From contig NZ_FPCK01000001.1 in assembly GCF_900116545.1 (NCBI RefSeq), positions 1,612,001 through 1,676,000 on the forward strand: a DNA stretch of 64,000 nucleotides, given 5' to 3'. Within the stretch, counting starts at the first letter, position 1. Each line of letters begins with the position of its first letter. Below, piece after piece: positions 30,958 through 41,126 of the stretch. A model generated the notes under the pieces. It was not told where the DNA came from. It saw only the letters and a list, made by a program, of their open reading frames with translations, and made no database searches. A program made the position numbers and the translations under genes. The DNA is from Devosia crocina. GTDB taxonomy: Bacteria; Pseudomonadota; Alphaproteobacteria; Rhizobiales; Devosiaceae.

Positions 30958-31683
30958 ATGACTGAGGTCACTTACCCACCGCTCGGTTTGCCCAAGCGTG
31001 TCGCGGAGGACGTCTGGGTTGTCGATGGCGGCCACGAAGTAGCTGGCGCTCCGCTGCCCGTACGCATGACTGTGCTGCGACTTCCCGACGGATCGCTGCT
31101 GCTTCATTCACCCACCCGCCACACGCCGCAAACGCAAGCCGCGCTCGAAGAGCTCGGACGCATCGGCCATGTGGTCGCGCCCAATACGGTCCACTGGGCT
31201 TATGTGCAGGGCTGGCAAGCGCAGCTTGCCAGCGCGACATATTGGTCCGTTCCCGGCTTGCGGAAACGCCGGGCGGTGGTGAAATCGGCCCTCAGGCTCG
31301 ACCACGATCTTCCCGGCAAGGTGCAGCAAGCATGGGGAGGTGCTGTCGATTGCATTCTCGTTCGTGGGATGGGTATCACGGAAGCCGCCCTGTTTCATCG
31401 TCCTTCCAGAACGCTCGTTCTGACGGATCTCGTGGTCAATGTGGAACAGGACAAATTGCCAGGGCTGCTCTCGTTCGGAGCGCGTCTGGTTGGGTCCGTG
31501 GCTCCCCACGGCAAAGCTCCGATCTATGTGCGTATGGCCTTCCGGATGGGCGGCGAGGAAGCGAAAGCTGCTGCTCGCCGGATTATCGAACTGGAACCTG
31601 AGCGCGTGATCTTCTCCCATGGGCGCTGGTTCGATACCGGCGCGGCGCAAAAGCTCAAGGAGTCGCTCAGATGGCTGACGTGA
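30958..31683 (+). CDS. DUF4336 protein, metallo-hydrolase-like (241 aa)
   Basis: The fold is that of a beta-lactamase-like hydrolase lacking the usual HxHxDH: MTVLRLPDGSLLLHSP, VVAPNTVHWAY and VIFSHGRWFD correspond to DUF4336 landmarks. It starts 11 bp after the SDR stop and is probably co-transcribed with it. Activity is unknown. Confidence 0.8.
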   Translation: MTEVTYPPLGLPKRVAEDVWVVDGGHEVAGAPLPVRMTVLRLPDGSLLLHSPTRHTPQTQAALEELGRIGHVVAPNTVHWAYVQGWQAQLASATYWSVPGLRKRRAVVKSALRLDHDLPGKVQQAWGGAVDCILVRGMGITEAALFHRPSRTLVLTDLVVNVEQDKLPGLLSFGARLVGSVAPHGKAPIYVRMAFRMGGEEAKAAARRIIELEPERVIFSHGRWFDTGAAQKLKESLRWLT

Positions 31684-31740
31684 TGAGTGGCTAGAATATC
31701 GAAGATCCTATGCTCAGTAGGCTCGCTTTTTCCGGCCCAA

Positions 31741-31762
31741 AGGTGGCGGTATGCCGCCACCT
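31741..31762. terminator. Bidirectional hairpin between convergent DUF4336 and treZ
   Basis: AGGTGGCGG and CCGCCACCT pair perfectly around TATG between two convergent genes. There is no T-run on either side, so termination is a guess from position and stem strength. Confidence 0.5.
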
Positions 31763-31770
31763 CGCCAACG

Positions 31771-33597
31771 CTAATCCGGCTTCTTGAGATGGAAAACTGC
31801 GCTCCAGCCACCAAGCGTATCGCCGCTTGCTGACCCCTCCAGCCAGAGGTGATCGCTGCCCCGAACGTCGACCCCTTCGATCGGCTCGTCAGAGAGATTG
31901 GCGATCAGCGAGAGCTCGCTGCCGTCTCCCATCAGCCAACACACGCGCACAGCCTTGTCGGTCAGAAGCTCGAAACGTCCATTGTAGCCGCTCATGCCGT
32001 ATAGCCGTGGTATGATCTCCTTCTTGCGCAAAGCGATGAGCCGACGGTAGATCGACAGGAAGCGCGCGTGTTCACCCTCGACACGATCAGCCCAATCGAG
32101 CTTGCACGATAGAAATGTTTCCTTTGCCATTGGGTCAGGTGGCACGCCCTGCCCCTCACGTCTTGGGAAACTCGCCATCTCCTCCTCGCGGCCCCTGCGA
32201 ATGGCATCTGCCAGATCATCGCCGACATCGGAGAAGAACTGGAATGGTTGCTTGGCACCCCATTCCTCGCCCATGAACAGCATGGGGATTTGTGGCGACA
32301 GCAGGTAGATGGCGGCCCAAAGGCGCACGCGGGCCTCATCAACAAGATGGCTTATGCGCTCACCAAAGGGCCTGTTGCCGATCTGATCGTGGTTTTGCGC
32401 GTAGGACACAAAGGCCGTAGGGGGAAGAAAAGCACTTGGCTCTCCTTTCTCCCGCCCTTCATGCTCCATGCGTTCACCCTGCCAGCCGAGCCCTTCGGCG
32501 AGGGAGCGTCCGACGAGATCGGTCCGGCCATCAAAATCTGCATAATACCAGAACGTCTCGCCAGTCAGGGCTGTGTGGAGGCTGTGGTGGATATCGTCGC
32601 TCCACTGCGCTTCGTAGAGCCAGGGAGCACCATCGTCGCGGCGCTTGAGCCAACCCGCCTGGTTGTCCGCATTCTCGGCCACAAGATGGATATAGCGGCC
32701 ATCCGTGGAGGCCCGGATTTGTTCTGCGAGGTCCTGCAAAAGATGGCGCGGACCGAAGTCCCGGATCTCGTGTACAGCATCGAAGCGCAGGCCATCGAAG
32801 CGATATTCGTTCAGCCAGTACCGCGCATTGGCAAACACGAAATCCCGGATGACGGCAGACCCCTCAGCATCGAAGTTGACCGCAGGGCCCCAGGGTGTCT
32901 GGTGTTCTGCATTCATCAGGGGAGCATAGACACCAAGATAGTTCCCCTTTGGTCCGAAGTGATTATAGACCACGTCGAGGAAAACGCTGAGCCCCTTGCC
33001 ATGGGCTGCATCGACCAAAGCCTTAAGGTCCTCAGGACTGCCATAGGTATGATCCGGCGAAAACAGGTGTGCGCCATCATAGCCCCAGTTCCAGCGGCCT
33101 GCGAAATCTGCAATGGGCATGATCTCGATAGCGGTGACCCCGAGCTCCAACAGCGTATCGAGTTTGTCTATGGCTGCCCGAAACGTTCCTTCTGGGGTGA
33201 AGGTGCCGATGTGTATCTCATAGATAATGGTCTCTTCCCAAGGCTGGCCCCGCCAGCCGCCGTCCTGCCAGGCGTAGTTGCGCGGGTCTATGATCTCGCT
33301 GGGGCCATCGACATCTTCCGGCTGAAAGCGTGAGGCCGGATCTGGCACCTCCTGGCCATTTTCGAGTACGAAGCGATAGCGCATACCGGGCCGGGCTTCT
33401 TCCACCTCGACCTCGTACCATCCCCGGGCAGCGGCGGTCATGGGAACGGTCATTTCAAGATCGTAGATCTTGAGCGACACAGCCTCCGAGAACGGCGCCC
33501 ACAGCCGGAAGCGGACGCCGTCAGAAAGCATCTGCGTACCGAACTTGGTTTCCTGCTCCCGCTGCAAACCAACACGTCTAAAGGAAATCTCATTCAT
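31771..33597 (-). CDS. treZ: Malto-oligosyltrehalose trehalohydrolase, GH13 (608 aa)
   Basis: An N-terminal CBM48/E-set domain (about 25-105) precedes the GH13 barrel. Catalytic Asp lies in GLRFDAVHEI, Glu in LVAENADN and the stabilising Asp in YAQNHDQIGNR. The length fits TreZ. It releases trehalose from maltooligosyl-trehalose made by TreY. TreY and GlgX are not in the window, so the rest of the pathway must be elsewhere. Confidence 0.93.
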   Translation of the reverse strand: MNEISFRRVGLQREQETKFGTQMLSDGVRFRLWAPFSEAVSLKIYDLEMTVPMTAAARGWYEVEVEEARPGMRYRFVLENGQEVPDPASRFQPEDVDGPSEIIDPRNYAWQDGGWRGQPWEETIIYEIHIGTFTPEGTFRAAIDKLDTLLELGVTAIEIMPIADFAGRWNWGYDGAHLFSPDHTYGSPEDLKALVDAAHGKGLSVFLDVVYNHFGPKGNYLGVYAPLMNAEHQTPWGPAVNFDAEGSAVIRDFVFANARYWLNEYRFDGLRFDAVHEIRDFGPRHLLQDLAEQIRASTDGRYIHLVAENADNQAGWLKRRDDGAPWLYEAQWSDDIHHSLHTALTGETFWYYADFDGRTDLVGRSLAEGLGWQGERMEHEGREKGEPSAFLPPTAFVSYAQNHDQIGNRPFGERISHLVDEARVRLWAAIYLLSPQIPMLFMGEEWGAKQPFQFFSDVGDDLADAIRRGREEEMASFPRREGQGVPPDPMAKETFLSCKLDWADRVEGEHARFLSIYRRLIALRKKEIIPRLYGMSGYNGRFELLTDKAVRVCWLMGDGSELSLIANLSDEPIEGVDVRGSDHLWLEGSASGDTLGGWSAVFHLKKPD

Positions 33598-33768
33598 CTC
33601 GTCGCCCCTTATAGAGAACGGGCATAGGTCAGCAGACCGGCCTCGGCATCCACAAAGGTTAATAAGCGAGGCTAATCGCCGAGCACCGACCGCAAAAGCT
33701 GCGCCATCGTGCTGCGAGAAAAGGATGAAGGACGATCCCTCAGGGGAGTTAATGCTGCGACGGTACGG

Positions 33769-34677
33769 TCAACCCACAGGAAGATAACGAGGGCGATCCG
33801 GCATTGCATCTGGAACATCGCCGGCCAGAGGCGACGGAGCGCGGGCATCTGCTGGTGAGGCTTCGCGAGCCGGGGCACATCCCACGATCCGTTGCGCGTG
33901 AGAGAAAACCTCAAACCCGTCGTCTCGTGCAATGCCGACAAGCGTAATGCCTGCAGCTTCGGCGGCCTCGATGCTGCGATGTGTAGGAACCGACACCGCA
34001 GCCATGATCGGAAAGCCGGCAATGGCAGCCTTTTGAACCAGATCGACCGATACCCTGCTGGTCAGAAGCAACACCTCTGGCACGATCCTGGCACTCGCCA
34101 TGGCGCCGGCAAGCTTATCGAGCGCATTGTGCCGCCCAACATCTTCGCGAACCAGCACATGGCCTTCATTTCGGCTCCAGGCCGCCGCAGCGTGAACGCC
34201 GCGTGTGGCAGCGTTCAGGACCTGTAGGTCGCGGAGGTCAGTCATGGCGCGTCGTATACTGGAACCGCTGACGGCAAGATCAGCTTCCACTTTTGGAAGC
34301 GCGCGCAGGGCCTGGTTAAGGCTTTCGATTCCGCAGAGGCCGCAACCGGTGGGTCCCACCATATGCCTTCGGCGTGCGAGAAGTGCCTGCGCGCAGGGCT
34401 CGGCAATCCAGTGGCGTACTTCTATGCCGTTATCGTGCTTGATGACTTCGCTGCGCTCGACTTCCGCAGGGGAGGAGATGATCTGCTCGCTCAGGAGATA
34501 GCCAAGCCCGAAATCAGCGAGGTCAGCTGGCGTTGCCATCATCACCGAAAGCGTCGTGCCATTGCAGACGATCGCCACGGGCTCTTCCTCGGGAACTGCC
34601 CGCTGATGAAGTGAAGCAAACTCCTGCACCCGCAAGGGCCGGACGTCACGGGCAACAGCAAAGCCGCTCGACATCAT
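33769..34677 (-). CDS. fdhD: Formate dehydrogenase accessory sulfurtransferase FdhD (302 aa)
   Basis: The CGLCG motif (GPTGCGLCGIESL) and the surrounding core match FdhD, which transfers sulfur to the molybdenum cofactor of formate dehydrogenases. The C-terminal 40 residues are Ala/Pro-rich. The start overlaps the stop of the upstream molybdoenzyme gene by ATGA, implying that FdhD matures this enzyme. Confidence 0.93.
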   Translation of the reverse strand: MMSSGFAVARDVRPLRVQEFASLHQRAVPEEEPVAIVCNGTTLSVMMATPADLADFGLGYLLSEQIISSPAEVERSEVIKHDNGIEVRHWIAEPCAQALLARRRHMVGPTGCGLCGIESLNQALRALPKVEADLAVSGSSIRRAMTDLRDLQVLNAATRGVHAAAAWSRNEGHVLVREDVGRHNALDKLAGAMASARIVPEVLLLTSRVSVDLVQKAAIAGFPIMAAVSVPTHRSIEAAEAAGITLVGIARDDGFEVFSHAQRIVGCAPAREASPADARAPSPLAGDVPDAMPDRPRYLPVG

Positions 34678-36977
34678 CTGGCTTCGCCGCCAGACTTCAG
34701 CACCCGCACCGGCACGGACTTAGCTGCGGGCACGAAGCTCCTTTGCGCGTGCTGGTACAGTGGAATAAGAGCGTTGGCCTCAGGGTAATAGGCGCCGATA
34801 CATCCTTCCGGAATATTGTAGCGGACTACTTTGAAGCCATGCATGCGCCGATCGACGGTGTCGTCGGCGACCGTCTGCATGCCAATCACCTCGCCCTCGG
34901 ACAAACCGAAACGATCTATATCACTCTCGTTCATCAGCACCACCATGCGCGTGCCTTCGATGCCGCGGAACCTGTCGTCATAGCCATAGACGGTGGTGTT
35001 GAACTGGTCGTTGCTCCGGAGGGTAATCAGGCGCAGCACGTTCTTGTCCGTGCCAGGATCGAAGCTGGCATGGAGCGCCTGCGGCAATTTGAAGTTGGCT
35101 TTCCCGTTATCGGTTTTCCAGATCCGTTCGCGCGCGGGGATCGGTCGTCCGAAGCCACCGGGCTCGTTTATGCGTTCGTTGAAGCGAGCGAACATATCGG
35201 GAAAGGTCGCGGCAATAGCGTCGCGAACAAGGGCGTAATCTGCCACCCAGGCGTCCCAATCGACGCTTGCTGCTTCACCCACGCTGGCCTTGGCCAGTTC
35301 AGCCACGACCCACGGTTCAGAGCGCAGGGTTTCGCTCGCCGGCTCACGCATGCCACGCGACTTGTGAAAGACCCCCGTGGAGTCCTCCATCGTCACCAGC
35401 TGCTCGCCACTCGCCTGCCGGTCGATCTCGATGCGTCCCAGGCATGGCAGCAGATAGGCGACATCGCCGCAGAACAGATGCGAGCGGTTGAGCTTGGTCG
35501 CGATCTGGACCGTCAGCCGCATGCGCGGCCAATTGCGCTCCATCACATCGCGGTCCGGAATGGCACGGAGGAAGTTGCCGCCCAGCCCGATGAATGCATC
35601 GACATCCCCATCGACGATCGCTTCGCAGGCTTCGACGGTGTTGAGGCCCTTCTCTCGCGGCGGCTCGAAGTGGTAGAGCTCGGCCAGTTTGTCGAGCGGC
35701 ACGAGTTCAGGTTTCTCGGCGATGCCGACCGTACGTTGGCCCTGCACGTTCGAGTGCCCGCGTACGGGACAAATTCCGGCACCCAACTTGCCTATATTGC
35801 CGCGCAACAACAGCAGATTGACAAGCATCTGCACGGTATCGATGCCCAATTTGTGCTGAGTGAGCCCCATGCCGTAGATGCCGATGACATTTTCCGCCTT
35901 GGCATAAATGCCGGCGACGACCTCCAGGTCTTTACGCGATACGCCGCCTTCACGCTCGATGTCAGCCCAGCTCTGCTGACGGATATAAGCTTCGAAATGG
36001 GCCAGCCCGGCTGTGTGTTCTTCAATGAACGCAGTGTCGAAAACGGAGGGCCGCCCCTTCTCCTGCGCCTTGTCATCAAGGTCGAATAGCGCCTTGCAAA
36101 TACCTGCAATGACAGCGATATCGCCGCCCGCGCGCACCTGATGATAGAGCGTGCTGATCTTGGTTTCGTTCGGCGTCAGCATCTGAACGGGATTTTGTGG
36201 ATCGACGAAGCGTTCGAGCCCGCGTTCGCGCAGGGGATTGAACGTGATGATGGTTGCGCCCCGGTCTACCGCGTCCTTGAGCTGATGCAGCATGCGCGGA
36301 CTGTTGGAGCCGACATTCTGTCCGAAAAAGAAAATTGTGCTGGCCGCTTCGAAGTCTTCGAGACGCACGGTGCCGATAGGGACGCCGATCGATTCCGGCA
36401 GCGCAACCGAGGTCGTCTCGTGGCACATATTGGAGCTGTCGGGCAGGTTATTGTTGCCGTATATCCGCGCAAACAGCTGGTACATATAGGCGGTCTCGAG
36501 CGAAGCCCGGCCTGACGTGTAGAAAACAGCACGCTTTGGGTCTCGGGCGCGGATGCCAATGAGCTCCTGGCCGATGTCACGTATGGCTTCCGACCAGTCC
36601 ACCGCCTCGTACCGGTCAGTCTGCCGGTTGTACCGCATGGGATGAGTGAGCCGGCCCTCGTTCTCGAGATCATGGTCGCTCCAGTTTCGCAGCTCAGTCA
36701 GGGTATGTTGGGCAAAAAACTCAGGGGTAGTGCGCGCGTGGGTAATTTCGAAAAACGTTGCCTTGGCGCCATTCTCGCAAAACTCCGCAGGATGCGGCGG
36801 CTGCGGCTTGGCCCAAGCACAGCTGACACACATGAAGCCATCTTGCTTGTTCTGCTTGGCGAGCTCTGCGGCAGCACTCGGCACGCCCTGCTTGATCATG
36901 TGCCGCGTCACCGACTTGGCCGAGCCCCAGCCGCCGGCAGGACCCTTGTAGGGCTTGAAGTTCTCTTTGCGGGACAT
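34674..36977 (-). CDS. FdhF/YdeP-family molybdopterin oxidoreductase (767 aa)
   Basis: The protein has molybdopterin oxidoreductase and dinucleotide-binding domains (RNNLPDSSNMCHETTS, FFFGQNVGSNSPRML, and a C-terminal domain with LRSNDQFNTTVYGYDDR). The N-terminal CVSCAWAKP...FCENGAK cysteines are typical of the YdeP group, and the Fe-S cluster motif of classical FdhF is incomplete. I started at MSRKENF (36977), not the upstream Met. It is coupled to FdhD. Substrate unknown. Confidence 0.85.
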   Translation of the reverse strand: MSRKENFKPYKGPAGGWGSAKSVTRHMIKQGVPSAAAELAKQNKQDGFMCVSCAWAKPQPPHPAEFCENGAKATFFEITHARTTPEFFAQHTLTELRNWSDHDLENEGRLTHPMRYNRQTDRYEAVDWSEAIRDIGQELIGIRARDPKRAVFYTSGRASLETAYMYQLFARIYGNNNLPDSSNMCHETTSVALPESIGVPIGTVRLEDFEAASTIFFFGQNVGSNSPRMLHQLKDAVDRGATIITFNPLRERGLERFVDPQNPVQMLTPNETKISTLYHQVRAGGDIAVIAGICKALFDLDDKAQEKGRPSVFDTAFIEEHTAGLAHFEAYIRQQSWADIEREGGVSRKDLEVVAGIYAKAENVIGIYGMGLTQHKLGIDTVQMLVNLLLLRGNIGKLGAGICPVRGHSNVQGQRTVGIAEKPELVPLDKLAELYHFEPPREKGLNTVEACEAIVDGDVDAFIGLGGNFLRAIPDRDVMERNWPRMRLTVQIATKLNRSHLFCGDVAYLLPCLGRIEIDRQASGEQLVTMEDSTGVFHKSRGMREPASETLRSEPWVVAELAKASVGEAASVDWDAWVADYALVRDAIAATFPDMFARFNERINEPGGFGRPIPARERIWKTDNGKANFKLPQALHASFDPGTDKNVLRLITLRSNDQFNTTVYGYDDRFRGIEGTRMVVLMNESDIDRFGLSEGEVIGMQTVADDTVDRRMHGFKVVRYNIPEGCIGAYYPEANALIPLYQHAQRSFVPAAKSVPVRVLKSGGEAR

Positions 36978-37048
36978 GGCCACCTCCGGTCTGGTGACCA
37001 ATGCCAGGCAACGGCATCGGTTCCGCGGGAAGCATCGGCAGTTAGATG

Positions 37049-38719
37049 TCAGCGCCTCGCGGCGCTTCCGCTACGGGCAAGAAGGATCACCGGCAGGATG
37101 CCAATTGCCACGATCATGAGGGCAGCGATTGCTGCATCCTCGTATGTGCCGCGAGCCGCTTCACCATACAAAAGCGTCGAGAGGCTCTCGAAGTTGAGCG
37201 GCCGAAGCAGAAGCGTTGCGGGAAGCTCCTTCATGCAGTCGACAAAGACCAGCAGCCCCGCGGCGGTCAGCGCCGGACGTGTCAGCGGCAGGTGGACATG
37301 CCTGAGCATGCCGCCCGGCCCCTGCCCCAGCGTGCGTGCTGCGTGGTCGAACGACAGCGGCAGCCGGCTCAACCCGGCCTCGACTCCACCTACTGCGATA
37401 GCCAGGAAGCGCGCCGTATAGGCATAGATCAGCGCCGCTCCCGAGCCGAGCAGCAGGAGCCCGGAAGACCAGCCCAGATTGGCGCGTAACCAGGCGTCCA
37501 GGGTACGATCGAAGGCCGCGACGGGGATCAATATACCGATCGCGAGTACGGTGCCGGGAACTGCGTAGCCGAGAGTCGCAACACGTGCAGCAATCGGCGT
37601 CCCCTGCCCCGGCCGCATTCGGGCAGCGTAGGGCAACAGAAATCCGAGGATCAGAATGATCACCGTTGCCAACGCCGAGGCTGAAACGGTGTTGATGGCA
37701 GCGCGCAGCAACGCAGGCGAGAATCCTGCAAATTCGAGACGATGGACTGCAGCAACGATCAGATAGATCGCAGGACCAAGGAAGCCGACAAGGATGGGGA
37801 AGAGGCTCAGCGCGAAAACGAGAAGCGCCTTGGGCCCGCGGAGCTGCTCTGGCGGCATGGATCTGGATCGTTGAGCACTGCTCGCATAGCGCTGGTTGCG
37901 CCGCGCAACTCTTTCAAAGAGCACAAGAGCGGTCACGAAAACCAACATGGACATGGCGATCTGCGCCGCGCCTGCCAGATCAGCCCGCACGATCCAGGTG
38001 GTATAAACCGACGCGGTGAGGGTTCTTACGCCCAAAAACTGCACTGCGCCGACGTCGTTGAGCACTTCCATCAAGGCAAGTGCTGCGCCCACCGCGATGG
38101 CCGGACGGGCAAGCGGCAGAGCGACACGCCAGAAGACCAGATTGCGGCTGACCCCAAGCGTTCGCGACACTTCCACATAGTTGGCGGCCTGAGTGAGGAA
38201 CATCGCTCTGACGGTCAGGTAGACATAGGGATAGAGCACGAAACCGAAGACGAGGATCGCACCCCACATCGACCTGATATCCGGCAGGCGAAATTCACGC
38301 GGGCTCGAATAGCCTAGGAGCCAACGAATGGCGCCCTGGAATGGACCAAGTGGGCTGAGAACATCGAGATAGGCATAAGCCATGATATAGGTGGGCACGG
38401 CGAGCGGAAGCAGCAGGGCCCATTCGACAAAGCCTCTACCCCGAAAATCATAGGCCGTGACGAGCCAGGCAGCGCCTGTTCCGATGCTGATTGCCAGAAC
38501 GCCCGTGCCCAGAAGAAGCACTACGGTGTTCCAGACTGCTTGTGGCAGCACATGTGCGACCACGTGACTCCAGAGTGTGCCCGTGTCGGCCAGCGAAATC
38601 AGGGCGATTGTCGCCACCGGCAAAAGCACAAATGCCGCAACGGCTAGAGCCGTCGCAGTCCAGATTGTGATTGGCAGGCTGCGCTGCCTTGCCTGAGAGC
38701 TGAACGCAGAAACCGTCAT
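37049..38719 (-). CDS. fbpB: Fe(3+) ABC transporter permease, FbpB type (556 aa)
   Basis: Two fused permease domains, each with about six transmembrane helices and an EAA-type loop (SRTLGVSRNLVFWRVALPLARPAI and DHAARTLGQGPGGMLRHVHLPLTRPAL), as in FbpB/SfuB permeases. I chose MTVSAF (38719) because the longer frame would overlap fbpA. It forms the membrane channel for iron imported with FbpA and FbpC. Confidence 0.88.
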   Translation of the reverse strand: MTVSAFSSQARQRSLPITIWTATALAVAAFVLLPVATIALISLADTGTLWSHVVAHVLPQAVWNTVVLLLGTGVLAISIGTGAAWLVTAYDFRGRGFVEWALLLPLAVPTYIMAYAYLDVLSPLGPFQGAIRWLLGYSSPREFRLPDIRSMWGAILVFGFVLYPYVYLTVRAMFLTQAANYVEVSRTLGVSRNLVFWRVALPLARPAIAVGAALALMEVLNDVGAVQFLGVRTLTASVYTTWIVRADLAGAAQIAMSMLVFVTALVLFERVARRNQRYASSAQRSRSMPPEQLRGPKALLVFALSLFPILVGFLGPAIYLIVAAVHRLEFAGFSPALLRAAINTVSASALATVIILILGFLLPYAARMRPGQGTPIAARVATLGYAVPGTVLAIGILIPVAAFDRTLDAWLRANLGWSSGLLLLGSGAALIYAYTARFLAIAVGGVEAGLSRLPLSFDHAARTLGQGPGGMLRHVHLPLTRPALTAAGLLVFVDCMKELPATLLLRPLNFESLSTLLYGEAARGTYEDAAIAALMIVAIGILPVILLARSGSAARR

Positions 38720-38753
38720 CGGGAATGCGGCAGGCGAACCTGCCGCATCTTCA

Positions 38754-39776
38754 TCAGTTTTCGAAGGTATCGAAGTTGACTTCGTCAACCAGCTCGCTGG
38801 CGCGCTGACGGAACGGGAGAATTTCGGTCAGAGCCATGGAATCCACGTTCAGTTCGCCGATTTCGCCGATGATGGGGTGGACATCGGCGCTTGCATTGAC
38901 GGGATGCTCGAAGTTAGCTTCCGCGTAAAGTTTCTGGGCTTCTTCAGAAGCGAGATATTCGAGCAGCTGAACTGCTTCATCGCGGTTCGGCGCATGTGCC
39001 GCCACCGCAGCACCGCTGACATTGACCAGAGTACCGCCACCTTCAAATGTCGGCAGGATCACCTTGACCTCGTCGGCCCAGGCCTTCTGCTCTTCGCCAC
39101 CGGCGCCGCTTGTCATCAGGCCATAATAGTAGGAGTTGGCAACAGCGATATCGCAGATGCCGGCGGCGATATCACGCGCGCCGTCACGGTCGCCGCCCGC
39201 AGCCGCACGGGCCTGGTTGGCCTTGATACCTTCGAGCCAGGTCTTGCTGGCTTCCTCGCCATGCTTGGCCATGTAGGCGGCAAACATGGCGGTGTTATAG
39301 GGATGCTGACCTGAGCGAATGCAGAGGCGGCCCTTCCACTCCTCGTCGGCCAGCTGCTCGTAGGTGATGCTGTCCAGAGCAAGGTCCTTGGCTGCATAGA
39401 CGACACGGGCGCGGCCAGAAAGGGCAAACCAGTTGCCATCCGCATCACGCAAGGCTGCTGGGATCGCCTCTTCCAGAACATCCGACTGCACCGGCTGAGT
39501 CACCCCCGCGTTGACCAGATCGATCAGGGCGCCGAAATCGACTGTCATCAGGATATCGGCAGGGGAGCTTTCGCCTTCGGCCTGAACGCGCTCAATGAGG
39601 CCGTTTTCAAGGAAGACCGTGTTGACCGTCACACCGGTTTCGGCAGTGAAGGCATCGAGAATAGGCTGGATCAGCCCCGGCTCGCGCGTCGTATAGATGT
39701 TGACTTCCTGCGCCAGAGCAGGAACGGCGAGGCTAAGGGCCAGCAGACTGGCGACGCCGAAGGTCTTTGCAAACAT
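38754..39776 (-). CDS. fbpA: Fe(3+) ABC transporter substrate-binding protein (340 aa)
   Basis: A signal peptide covers 1-22 (VPALAQE). The mature protein begins VNIYTTREPGL, the FbpA-type N-terminus, and contains SGRARVVYAAKD, CIRSGQHPYNTAM and the SYYYG tyrosine cluster used in iron coordination. It is a periplasmic ferric-iron binder. A candidate RirA iron box lies in the 100-bp gap upstream. Confidence 0.9.
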   Translation of the reverse strand: MFAKTFGVASLLALSLAVPALAQEVNIYTTREPGLIQPILDAFTAETGVTVNTVFLENGLIERVQAEGESSPADILMTVDFGALIDLVNAGVTQPVQSDVLEEAIPAALRDADGNWFALSGRARVVYAAKDLALDSITYEQLADEEWKGRLCIRSGQHPYNTAMFAAYMAKHGEEASKTWLEGIKANQARAAAGGDRDGARDIAAGICDIAVANSYYYGLMTSGAGGEEQKAWADEVKVILPTFEGGGTLVNVSGAAVAAHAPNRDEAVQLLEYLASEEAQKLYAEANFEHPVNASADVHPIIGEIGELNVDSMALTEILPFRQRASELVDEVNFDTFEN

Positions 39777-39856
39777 GGTGATGATATTCCCTTGGTGTAA
39801 TCATGCATCAAGGGCGCTTGAGGCCTAGGACGCGCCCGAGGCCTGAATGTCATACA

Positions 39857-39871
39857 TGATGTTGCAAATCA
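39857..39871. promoter_or_regulatory. Candidate iron-responsive (RirA) box TGA-N9-TCA
   Basis: TGA-N9-TCA lies 81 bp upstream of fbpA. It matches the IRO consensus used by RirA in Rhizobiales. Only six bases are fixed, so a chance match in this gap is possible. Confidence 0.35.
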
Positions 39872-39876
39872 AGTTA

Positions 39877-40935
39877 TCAGGTGGAGCTTTCCCTATGGCT
39901 TGAATCGAAGATCATCGCCTCCTCTGGCCTGACTGAAACGCGAACGATCTGCCCGATCTCGGCTCCACTGTTGCGGCTGCTGCGCATGATCAGCGGCTCT
40001 GCAAGACCGTCGACAGCAAGTACAAGTTGTTCGATCTCGCCGCGGAACGCACGATCGACAACTCTTGCTGCCGTTCCATCCTGCGTCAGAAACAGCGAAT
40101 GCGGGCGGATCAGCAGCTCGATAGGTTCAGGATGATCAGGGGCGAGAGGAAATCGCCCCAGCGGGCTTGATGCTGCTGCTCCATCCCTGCATGCCGGCAC
40201 GCGATTAAGCTGAGAGAAAAAGCTGGCGGCATAGGCGGTTTGAGGCTTGGCGTAGACTGCCTCGCCCGTCCCCGCCTCTACCAGACGCCCCTTGTGCATC
40301 AGGGCGACTGTGTCTCCGGTCGACAGTGCCTCTTCGGGGTCGTGCGTCACGATAATCGCCGTGGTGCCTAGCGCACGAAGCAGGTTCAGAGTTTCGAGCC
40401 GCACACTTTCGCGCAGCCCCCGGTCCAGGTTAGAAAACGGCTCATCCATCAGAAGGATGGCCGGCTGGGGCGCCAAGGCTCGCGCCAACGCGATCCGTTG
40501 CTGTTCACCGCCGGACAGTTGATGAGGGTATTTAGCGCTCAGAGCATCGATGCCTAGCCGCTTAATGATGTCGCTTACGCGCTCGTCGCGAGCCGTGCGG
40601 TCCATCCGCTTGAGGCCAAATGCGATATTCTGTCGCGCGGTCAGGTGCGGAAAAAGCGCATAGTCCTGAAACATGAAGCCGACTTTACGCTGCTCGGGCT
40701 CGACGAAAACCGATTGCCCCGAGACAAGCTGACCGTTCAGCGTAACGGCTCCAGCATCAAGCGTCTCAATGCCTGCGATGACACGCAGGAGCGTGGACTT
40801 ACCGCAGCCCGAATGGCCCACAAGGCAAACGATCTCTCCCTCATCGATACTGAGCGAGAAGCCATCAAGGGCCGACACCCCACCGAGCTTACGCGAGAGC
40901 TGATCGAGAACGACAATTGGGCGAGGCTGCATCAT
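39877..40935 (-). CDS. fbpC: Fe(3+) ABC transporter ATP-binding protein (352 aa)
   Basis: Walker A GHSGCGKST (38-46), signature LSGGEQQR, Walker B ILLMDEPFSNLD, and a C-terminal TOBE-like regulatory domain. It powers FbpA/FbpB iron uptake. Here it precedes fbpA and fbpB on the same strand, the reverse of the usual fbpABC order. The start lies 191 bp from the divergent histidine kinase start. Confidence 0.9.
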   Translation of the reverse strand: MMQPRPIVVLDQLSRKLGGVSALDGFSLSIDEGEIVCLVGHSGCGKSTLLRVIAGIETLDAGAVTLNGQLVSGQSVFVEPEQRKVGFMFQDYALFPHLTARQNIAFGLKRMDRTARDERVSDIIKRLGIDALSAKYPHQLSGGEQQRIALARALAPQPAILLMDEPFSNLDRGLRESVRLETLNLLRALGTTAIIVTHDPEEALSTGDTVALMHKGRLVEAGTGEAVYAKPQTAYAASFFSQLNRVPACRDGAAASSPLGRFPLAPDHPEPIELLIRPHSLFLTQDGTAARVVDRAFRGEIEQLVLAVDGLAEPLIMRSSRNSGAEIGQIVRVSVRPEEAMIFDSSHRESST

Positions 40936-41126
40936 GGGCGAACAAAGCGCCGATCAGCGGAGAGCTGTCAAGCTTTCGGAGTGCTGCAGATTTTGGCGCC
41001 GCCTTCCTGCCTCCCGCTCTAGGGCGATTTCATATCGCCGCTTCATCCGTGACTCATGTTAGCCTAAGTGCTCTGCAACCAATCATAGTGCCTCGTCGTT
41101 CGGACGCAGCCATTCGGGGGAGAGCA

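Noticed and set aside
32248..33333. A 361-codon ORF antisense to treZ.
   Set aside because: Shadow of a GC-rich gene; treZ catalytic motifs occupy the other strand.
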